The notes beneath the pieces are model-generated. The model made no database searches and was not told the DNA's origin. It saw nothing but the letters and a program-made list of their open reading frames with translations. A program made the translations under genes and the position numbers. Shown here one piece after another: positions 34,766-40,743 of a stretch of DNA of 40,743 nucleotides (position 1 is its first letter; each line of letters starts with the position of its first letter). This stretch comes from Rhodobacteraceae bacterium HLUCCA08 (GTDB lineage Bacteria > Pseudomonadota > Alphaproteobacteria > Rhodobacterales > Rhodobacteraceae): positions 169,068-209,810 of the forward strand of contig LJSF01000006.1 in NCBI GenBank assembly GCA_001314655.1, read 5' to 3'.

Positions 34766-36253
34766 CTAGTCGGTGATCGACAGCGCGACGAAACGCGCAT
34801 CGCCGCCCCGACGCAGCAGCAGAAGGATCGACTCGCGGCCGGCCTCCTGGGCCTCGTCCAGACGGGTTTCGAAATCGTCCAGGGCGGACAGTTTCTGCTG
34901 ACCGGCCTCGGTGATGACATCGCCCTCCACCAGGCCCTTGGACGCCGCCTCGGAGGACGGTTCGACCGCGGTGATCACCAGCCCGGCGCCGGCGGCCACA
35001 CCCAGTTCTTCGGCCATGTCCTCGGTGATTTCGGACAGGGTCAGGCCCAGATAGCTGCCCTCGGCCGGGCCGTCCGGAGTGGCGTCGTCGCCGGACGGAA
35101 AGGCCGTCGCCTCGGCGGTTTCGCGACGGCCCAGCGTCACGACCAGGTCGACCATGTCCCCGTCGCGCAGGACCGTCACCGGAACCTCCTTGCCGACCGG
35201 GGAATTGCCGACGATGTTCACCAATTCGCGGGTATCGGCGATCTCGACCCCGTCGAAGACCAGGATCACGTCGCCCGAGTCGATGCCGGCCTCCATCGCC
35301 GGGCCTTCGGGCACATCGGTGACCATGGCCCCGCGCGCCGCGTCCAGCCCGTCGACCGCGCCGATCATGTCGGGGGTCACGTCCTGGATCCGGACGCCCA
35401 GCCAGCCGCGCCGGGTTTCGCCGAATTCGCGCAGCTGCTCGACCACGTTGACCACGACGTTCGAGGACATCGCGAAACCGATCCCGATCGAGCCGCCATT
35501 GGGCGACAGGATCGCGGTGTTCACGCCGATGACCTGACCGTCCATGTTGAACAGCGGGCCGCCGGAATTGCCCTGGTTGATGGCCGCGTCGGTCTGGATG
35601 TAGTCGTCATAGGTGCCCGACAATTCGCGGTTGCGGGCCGAGATGATGCCGGCGCTGACCGAAAACCCCTGGCCCAGCGGGTTGCCCATGGCCATCACCC
35701 AATCGCCCACGCGCGAGCCGTCGCCGGTGCTGTCGCCGAATTCGACGAATTGCAGCGGCTCGTCGTAAGTCACCTTGAGCAGGGCGATATCGGTGTTGGG
35801 ATCGGTGCCGACCACCTCGGCCGGCAGCAGTTCGGCCGGCTGATCGGCGCCGGGAAAGAACTCGATCTCGATCTCGTCGGCGCCTTCGATCACGTGGTTG
35901 TTGGTGACGATGTAGCCATCGGCCGAAATCACGAAACCGGAGCCGAGCGCAGAGGCGCGTCGCGGGCCCCGGTCACTGAAATCACGAAAGAAATCCTCGA
36001 ACGGAGAGCCGTCAGGGACGATGCCCTGGGGCCCGGTATTCGAGGAGACGACCGTCGAGGTGGTGATGTTGACCACCGCCGGGCTGACCCGTTCGGCCAG
36101 ATCGGCAAAGGTGACCGGCCGGTTCGGCAGGTCCTGGGCCGGCGCCGGCAGCGCCTGGACGATCGCCAGGGCAAGGCCGACGCACAGCACGGCCACCCAG
36201 TCACGAAACCGGTCGACGGCAAGGGAACGGGTCTGAACGTATGGCTGGGACAT
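34766..36253 (-). CDS. degP: Do-family periplasmic serine protease (DegP/DegQ-like)
   Basis: Periplasmic trypsin-fold protease/chaperone for misfolded envelope proteins. The 495 residues have an N-terminal signal peptide (VAVLCVGLALAIVQALPAPAQ), the catalytic triad His120 (VTNNHVIEGA), Asp155 (NTDIALLKV) and Ser230 (AINQGNSGGPLFN), then two PDZ domains (about 285-370 and 405-490). ATG 36253 is chosen because it starts the normal signal peptide and GGAGG lies 12 bases upstream; an ATG 42 bases farther up is possible. It follows hflK-hflC-DUF2065 after 158 bp, the usual alphaproteobacterial order. Confidence 0.94.
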   Translation of the reverse strand: MSQPYVQTRSLAVDRFRDWVAVLCVGLALAIVQALPAPAQDLPNRPVTFADLAERVSPAVVNITTSTVVSSNTGPQGIVPDGSPFEDFFRDFSDRGPRRASALGSGFVISADGYIVTNNHVIEGADEIEIEFFPGADQPAELLPAEVVGTDPNTDIALLKVTYDEPLQFVEFGDSTGDGSRVGDWVMAMGNPLGQGFSVSAGIISARNRELSGTYDDYIQTDAAINQGNSGGPLFNMDGQVIGVNTAILSPNGGSIGIGFAMSSNVVVNVVEQLREFGETRRGWLGVRIQDVTPDMIGAVDGLDAARGAMVTDVPEGPAMEAGIDSGDVILVFDGVEIADTRELVNIVGNSPVGKEVPVTVLRDGDMVDLVVTLGRRETAEATAFPSGDDATPDGPAEGSYLGLTLSEITEDMAEELGVAAGAGLVITAVEPSSEAASKGLVEGDVITEAGQQKLSALDDFETRLDEAQEAGRESILLLLRRGGDARFVALSITD

Positions 36254-36411
36254 TGTGGGTCCGATCCTCCTGGGCAAATCCTGGTCCCGGCGCATGGTCC
36301 CGGGACGGGATGACGTGAGTCTAGGGCAGACGAAGCGCAACGCAATGGGCAATGACGTCGCCTCAAGGTCGTGTGACCGGCCGCGACCGGCCCCGCAGAT
36401 CCCCGGCCCCG

Positions 36412-36615
36412 TCACATCCCGGCGCCGAAGACATAGGCGGCCCAGATCAGGGCGACCCCGAAGGCCAGCGCGGCGAGCCCGAGGGCCCGCCGCGCATCCA
36501 GGGACAGGCGCCGCAGCGCCTGCAACAGGTCCTCGACCAGGCCGGGCGCGAGCGCCCAGACCAGACCCTCGATCACCAGCACGAGGCCAAGTGCGAGAGC
36601 CAGGTTGGCCATCAT
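36412..36615 (-). CDS. DUF2065 small membrane protein
   Basis: The 67 residues form two hydrophobic helices (about 3-28 and 42-65) around a short charged middle LLQALRRLSLDARRALG, the pattern of the DUF2065 family commonly found beside hflKC. Function unknown. Two adjacent ATGs (36615 and 36612) can start it. It lies three bases after hflC, so it is part of that operon. Confidence 0.82.
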   Translation of the reverse strand: MMANLALALGLVLVIEGLVWALAPGLVEDLLQALRRLSLDARRALGLAALAFGVALIWAAYVFGAGM

Positions 36616-36618
36616 GGA

Positions 36619-37773
36619 TCAGTCTTGATCCGTTGCCGCATCGTCGTCGCCGGCGGGCGGATCCTCGGGTTCGGGCATGCCGGTGCCGCCATCCATCAGA
36701 TCGTCCACGACCGTCGCCGGATCGGTTTCTAGAACGTCATCCTCAAACCCCGGAGGGGCGCCGATCTCGGGGATCGGCGCAACCTCGTCAAGGACCGCAT
36801 CCATCGCGTCTCCGGCGCTGTCGTATTCCGGCAGGCCGGCCAGCAGGTCGTCGATCGACGGCACCGCATCCGGATCGACGCTGGGCGCCGGCAGGCCACC
36901 CTCGATACCGCCGTTGACCGATTGCAGATAGGCGAAGAACTCACCGTCGGGCGATGTCAGGATGCGGGTATTGCCATTGGCAAGGGCCTGACGATAGCGC
37001 AGCAACGATTCGTAGAACGAAAAGAACTCCTCGTCGGTGCCATAGGCGGCGGCATAGATCGCCGCGGCGCGGGCATCGGCCTGACCGCGGATCACCTGGG
37101 CCTGCCGTTCGGCGGCCGAGACGATCTCTCGCACCGCCCGGTCGGCAGCGGACCGGATCCGCTGGCTGGCCTCGCGGCCACGGGCCCGCAGGTCGGCGGC
37201 TTCCTGCCGGCGTTCCGAGATCATCCGCTGGAAGGTGGCGATCTTGTTCGCGTCCGGCAGGTCGGTGCGCCGCAACCGGACATCGACGATCGTGACGCCG
37301 AAGCCTTCGGCGGTTTCGATCGCCGCGTCGCGGATCCGGTCCATGAGCTCGGCCCGGTCGGCCGACAGGATCGCGTCGCTCTCGACTTCCCCCAGGACCG
37401 TCAGCGTGGCGCTGGACAGGATCGGCGCAAGCCGCGCATCGGCGGCCGCCTCGCCCCCGACGCCGACCCGTTCGCGGAACCGGACCGGATCGGTGATCCG
37501 ATAGCGGGCGAAGCTGTCGACCTCGAGCACGCGGTTGTCGCTGGGGATCACGCGCACCGGCTGGACGTCGATCGACCGGATCCGGTCATCGTAATAGACC
37601 ACTTCCTGGATCAGCGGGATCTTGAAGCCGAGGCCCGGATCTTCCTTGACCTGGACGACACGGCCGAATTGCAGCACCAGTGCCTTCTGGCGTTCATCGA
37701 CCACGAAAAGCGACGAATAGGCCGCGATCGCCAGGACGAAGAGACCCGGAAGGATAAAGGTTGATTTGCGCAT
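36619..37773 (-). CDS. hflC: Protease modulator HflC
   Basis: SPFH/band-7 membrane protein that with HflK forms the cage around FtsH and limits its proteolysis. The 384 residues have an N-terminal helix (about 7-24), the SPFH domain beginning VVDERQKALVLQFGRVVQV, a long helix with AERQAQVIRGQADARAAAIYA and GTDEEFFSFYESLLRYRQAL. The last 90 or so residues are acidic and proline-rich without the family fold, making it longer than the approximately 290-330 residues usual for HflC. It overlaps the hflK stop by one base (TGATG). Confidence 0.94.
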   Translation of the reverse strand: MRKSTFILPGLFVLAIAAYSSLFVVDERQKALVLQFGRVVQVKEDPGLGFKIPLIQEVVYYDDRIRSIDVQPVRVIPSDNRVLEVDSFARYRITDPVRFRERVGVGGEAAADARLAPILSSATLTVLGEVESDAILSADRAELMDRIRDAAIETAEGFGVTIVDVRLRRTDLPDANKIATFQRMISERRQEAADLRARGREASQRIRSAADRAVREIVSAAERQAQVIRGQADARAAAIYAAAYGTDEEFFSFYESLLRYRQALANGNTRILTSPDGEFFAYLQSVNGGIEGGLPAPSVDPDAVPSIDDLLAGLPEYDSAGDAMDAVLDEVAPIPEIGAPPGFEDDVLETDPATVVDDLMDGGTGMPEPEDPPAGDDDAATDQD

Positions 37774-38975
37774 CAGTTGTTCCCCCCGCTGGTCGGGTTC
37801 CGAAGCCGATCAAGCGTCAGATACGGCACCACGTCGGCCCCTGCCTGATCGCTCTCCATGAGGATCACGTCCATGTCGCCATAGACCTCGCCCATCGCTT
37901 CCAGGAACAGGCGTTCCCGGGTGACCTCGGGCGCGCGGGAATATTCCGCCAGCACCGACAGGAAGCGTGACGCCGAACCTTCGGCGGCGTTCACCGTTTC
38001 GGCCTCGTAGCCGATCGCGCCTTCCAGCACCGCCGCCGCGCGGCCACGGGCCCCTGCCAGGGCCTGGTTGGCATAGACATTGGCCTGGTTGCGGACCCGG
38101 TTCTGTTCGGCCGAGGCAGATTGCACGTCCAGATAGGCGTCCTGCGGGCTGGTCTGGACGGTGACCGCATTTCCGCTTTCGTCGAATTCCTCGTAGTCGA
38201 CGACAACGTCCGGCGCCCGCAGCGGCAACAGGTTGACACGGACGACATTGACGCCGCTGTCGTAGCTGTCGAGGGTCTGCTGCACCTGCAGCGCAAGCTG
38301 GTCGGAGATGGTCTGGCGATCCCGGTTCAGAAGCGGGCTGAACTCCGATTGGGCGACCAGTTCGCGCATCACCGATTCCGCGACGATCGCGACGGTCTGT
38401 TCGGGTTCGGCCAGGTTGAACAGATATTGTTCGGGCCGGGTCGGGTCGATGTTCCAGACGAAGTTGAACTGGACGTCGACGATGTTCTCGTCCCCGGTCA
38501 GCATCAGGCTTTCGTCATCGGAGGCCCGCGGCCCGCCGATTTCGACCACCTGTTCTTCGGTCACGTTCAGGACCACGCGGGTCACGACCGGCCAGGGGGC
38601 AAAGTTCAGCCCCGGATTGCCCACCTGGTGGAAGGCGCCGAAGAGCAGCTCGACCGAGCGTTGTTCGGGCCGCACCGTGTAGAAACTGGCCGCGAGCCAG
38701 GCGCCCACGGCAACCACAAGGCCAAGGCCGACCATGCCGCGGGTCACCTGCGGGCCGCCGGCGCCGGGGCCCTGCCCGCCACCATTGCCGCCGCGCCCGC
38801 CGCCGCCCATCAGGACGCGCAGCTGGTCACGGGTCTTGGTCACGAATTCCTCGAATTCCGGAATCTGCGGCCCGTTTTCCGGGCGCCGCCCGTCGGGCCT
38901 GTCGCGATCGCGGTCGTCGTCGTCGCCGCCGCCTCTGCCTCCGCCCCCCCAGGGGCCGCCGTTGTTGCCAGCCAT
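37773..38975 (-). CDS. hflK: FtsH protease activity modulator HflK
   Basis: Partner of HflC in the FtsH-regulating SPFH complex. The 400 residues begin with a glycine/aspartate-rich cytoplasmic tail (MAGNNGGPWGGGGRGGGDDD), then FEEFVTKTRDQLRVLMGGGG, a transmembrane helix (about 80-98) and the SPFH domain starting YTVRPEQRSVELLFG, with the coiled region SAEQNRVRNQANVYANQALAG. ATG 38975 is the family start, with no in-frame support farther up. It lies 83 bp after gor on the same strand. Confidence 0.95.
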   Translation of the reverse strand: MAGNNGGPWGGGGRGGGDDDDRDRDRPDGRRPENGPQIPEFEEFVTKTRDQLRVLMGGGGRGGNGGGQGPGAGGPQVTRGMVGLGLVVAVGAWLAASFYTVRPEQRSVELLFGAFHQVGNPGLNFAPWPVVTRVVLNVTEEQVVEIGGPRASDDESLMLTGDENIVDVQFNFVWNIDPTRPEQYLFNLAEPEQTVAIVAESVMRELVAQSEFSPLLNRDRQTISDQLALQVQQTLDSYDSGVNVVRVNLLPLRAPDVVVDYEEFDESGNAVTVQTSPQDAYLDVQSASAEQNRVRNQANVYANQALAGARGRAAAVLEGAIGYEAETVNAAEGSASRFLSVLAEYSRAPEVTRERLFLEAMGEVYGDMDVILMESDQAGADVVPYLTLDRLRNPTSGGNN

Positions 38976-39058
38976 GTGGTCCTTGTTTCCCTTGTTTTCA
39001 CGCCCCCTGCGGGCAGGGTTGCACGTTGCTATCCAAATTGGGCCTCCGGGCCCGGGTT

Positions 39059-40516
39059 TCAAGCCGATCGCACCGGATCGCGCATCGTCACAAGTTCCTC
39101 GGCCATGGTCGGATGCACCGCTACGGTGCGGTCGAAATCCTCTTTCGTGGCACCCATCTTGACGGCGATGCCGGCCAGCTGGATCATTTCGCCCGCATTG
39201 GGCGCGACGATATGACAACCCAGCACCCGGCGCGAGGCCTGCGACACGACCAGTTTCATCATCACCCGGTCCGGACGGTCGGCGAAAGCGGTCTGCATCG
39301 GCCGGAACGAGGTGCAGTAGATCTCGACCGGTTCGCGGTCGCGGGCCTCTTCCTCGGACAGGCCGACGGTGCCGAATTCCGGCTGGGTGAAGACCGCCGA
39401 AGGGATCAGGTCGTGATCCACCGCGGTGGGGTTGTCCTTGAAGGCGGTTTCGACGAAGGCCATGCCTTCGCGGATCGCGACCGGGGTCAGCTGCACCCGG
39501 TTGGTCACGTCGCCGATCGCATAGACCGAGGGCACCGCGGTGCGGGAATAGGCGTCCACCACGATCTCGCCGCGCCGGCCGGTCTCGACCCCGATCCCGG
39601 CCAGGCCCAGCCCGTCGCTGTTGGGCCGCCGGCCGGTGGCGAAAAGGACGCGGTCATGGACCCGTTCGAGCCCGTTGCTGCCCTTGACCCGGACCGGCCC
39701 GCCCGCCGCGCCGCCCTGCCCTGTCGCCCTGTCCTGCGCCTGGTGCAGATCGGCGCCCATCGCCGCATCGCTGTCGGTGCCGTGCCGCATATGCTCGGCC
39801 GTGGCCGGCGCCATCTCGACGATATTGGTGCCGCAATGCAGGTCGACCCCGCGTTCGCGCATCTGGTCGGCGATCAGGCCGCGCGCCTCTCCGTCGAAGC
39901 CGCGCAGGATCTGGGCGCCGCGGTAGAATTGCGTGACCTCGACACCAAGCCCGTTGAGGATCCCGGCGAATTCGCAGGCGATATAGCCGCCGCCGACGAT
40001 CAGGATGGATGTCGGCAATTGTTCCAGGCCGAACAGGTCGTCCGACACCAGGCCCAGGTCGGCATTCGGCGTCTCGGGCCGGTCGGGCCGGCCGCCGGTG
40101 GCGATCAGGATCACCTTCGCGGTCTTGGTCCCGCCGTCGGCCAGCTTGACCGTGTGCGGATCCTCCAGGCTGGCGCGGGTGTCGAAGATGTCCACGCCGG
40201 AGCCGTCCAGCAGCTTGCGATAGACCTGTTCCAGCCGGTCGAGTTCGGTGTGCAGCGCGGTTCGGAACCGGGGCCAGTCGAAGGCGCCGTCCTGCACGTC
40301 CCAGCCATAGGCGCGGGCATCGGCGAAGATCTCGCGGTATTCCGAGGCGAAGACCATCAGCTTTTTCGGCACGCATCCGCGGATCACGCAGGTGCCGCCC
40401 ATGCGGTCTTCCTCGGCCAGGGCGACCTTCGCGCCGGTCGCCGCGGCCACCCGCGCCGCGCGCACCCCGCCCGAGCCGCCGCCGATGACGAAAAGGTCGT
40501 AGTCATACTTGGCCAT
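39059..40516 (-). CDS. gor: Glutathione-disulfide reductase
   Basis: FAD-dependent NADPH:glutathione disulfide oxidoreductase. The 485 residues show the FAD motif FVIGGGSGGVRAAR (9-22), the redox-active pair in GGTCVIRGCVPKK (Cys43, Cys48), the NADPH motif ILIVGGGYIACEFAG (171-185), the FAD segment YAIGDVTNRVQLTPVA and the C-terminal catalytic HPTMAEE. Residues about 237-272, rich in Gly/Ala/Asp/His, form an insert between GTNIVEM and PVRVKGSNG that I do not recall from other Gor proteins, which are near 450 residues. ATG 40516 fits the family. An insertion element begins about 130 bp upstream. Confidence 0.94.
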   Translation of the reverse strand: MAKYDYDLFVIGGGSGGVRAARVAAATGAKVALAEEDRMGGTCVIRGCVPKKLMVFASEYREIFADARAYGWDVQDGAFDWPRFRTALHTELDRLEQVYRKLLDGSGVDIFDTRASLEDPHTVKLADGGTKTAKVILIATGGRPDRPETPNADLGLVSDDLFGLEQLPTSILIVGGGYIACEFAGILNGLGVEVTQFYRGAQILRGFDGEARGLIADQMRERGVDLHCGTNIVEMAPATAEHMRHGTDSDAAMGADLHQAQDRATGQGGAAGGPVRVKGSNGLERVHDRVLFATGRRPNSDGLGLAGIGVETGRRGEIVVDAYSRTAVPSVYAIGDVTNRVQLTPVAIREGMAFVETAFKDNPTAVDHDLIPSAVFTQPEFGTVGLSEEEARDREPVEIYCTSFRPMQTAFADRPDRVMMKLVVSQASRRVLGCHIVAPNAGEMIQLAGIAVKMGATKEDFDRTVAVHPTMAEELVTMRDPVRSA

Positions 40517-40643
40517 CGGGCCCCTCACCGTTGCGTCGCGCCGGGTATTCCATATCGGCCCGGGGATTGCCAGCCGGCGAAGCGCCGAAGGTCGGTATCG
40601 ACGCCAGCGGCGCTCCCGGGACCGAAGGCGGCGACCGGCCCTT

Positions 40644-40743
40644 TGGACCTGTCGCGGTTTGGTGCCGCTCCTTTGATCACGTAATGTGCAGCAAAGGGGA
40701 TGAACCATGGGCACAGGCAGGACGGATGAATTTCGCAAGGATG
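40644..40743 (+). mobile_element. Left end of an IS3-family insertion sequence (partial)
   Basis: The window ends inside an element whose transposase orfA begins at 40707. The left boundary is a guess: TGG at 40644 begins a stretch up to the ATG that resembles the untranslated left end of IS3-type elements. The right end and any target duplication are outside the window. Confidence 0.5.
40707..40743 (+). CDS. IS3-family transposase OrfA, first 12 codons (partial)
   Basis: ATG 40707 opens MGTGRTDEFRKD and runs off the window. This is the typical start of an IS3/IS911-type OrfA (RRTDEFRKDAVRIAL in related proteins I recall), a helix-turn-helix DNA-binding half of the transposase. AAAGGGGA lies nine bases upstream. 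Confidence 0.7.
   Translation, partial: MGTGRTDEFRKD

Overview
The window is the core of an alphaproteobacterial photosynthesis gene cluster (PGC) plus about 20 kb of flanking housekeeping genes. The DNA is very GC-rich. The host looks like a phototrophic Rhodobacteraceae of the Rhodobacter type: the puf operon has pufQ and pufX and no pufC cytochrome gene beside it, the carotenoid set is the full spheroidene/spheroidenone set (crtA, B, C, D, E, F, I), and tspO, bchCXYZ and crtA-bchIDO lie in the order known from Rhodobacter. All identifications come from reading the sequence and recalled family features; no database search was run.

Layout. Positions 1-1744 (+): end of an upstream gene, bchP and idi. 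1755-3677 (-): dxs, convergent with idi. 3864-11747 (-): one long operon read right to left, bchC-bchX-bchY-bchZ-pufQ-pufB-pufA-pufL-pufM-pufX, coding for chlorophyllide reductase, the LH1 antenna and the reaction centre, with RNA hairpins in its spacers. 11857-13834 (-): crtE-crtF. 13955-16356 (+): crtD-crtC. 16347-19437 (-): crtI-crtB-tspO. 19583-23865 (+): crtA-bchI-bchD-bchO. Four perfect-to-near-perfect TGT-N12-ACA operators of the PpsR/CrtJ type plus one perfect neighbour site and one degenerate site lie in the bchC, crtE/crtD and crtI/crtA control regions, so oxygen/light repression of pigment genes can be read directly from the DNA.

How they work together: dxs and idi supply isoprenoid units; crtE makes GGPP; crtB, crtI, crtC, crtD, crtF and crtA build spheroidene and spheroidenone; bchI and bchD (with bchH elsewhere) insert magnesium; bchX, bchY and bchZ reduce chlorophyllide a; bchC acts on the C-3 hydroxyethyl group; bchP reduces the geranylgeranyl tail; pufB/A/L/M/X form the LH1-RC core.

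Right of the PGC: a GT-A-like sugar transferase candidate (23917-24921), a 536-bp spacer with a paired inverted repeat, metY, a SIMPL-domain secreted protein, a 1047-residue membrane-spanning protein with a PilM/GspL-like N-terminus and a PilP/GspC-like C-terminus, a KefB-type antiporter, an FG-GAP protein overlapping a [2Fe-2S] ferredoxin, a peptidoglycan-binding lipoprotein, hflK-hflC-DUF2065-degP, gor, and at the right edge the first codons of an IS3-family transposase orfA.

No wholly new multi-gene system is evident. The most interesting points are an apparently leaderless crtI whose operator covers its start codon, the out-of-frame crtD/crtC overlap that encodes conserved CrtC residues, a palindrome that contains both the crtC and tspO stop codons, the palindromes ahead of pufB, and the large PilM/PilP-like fusion.
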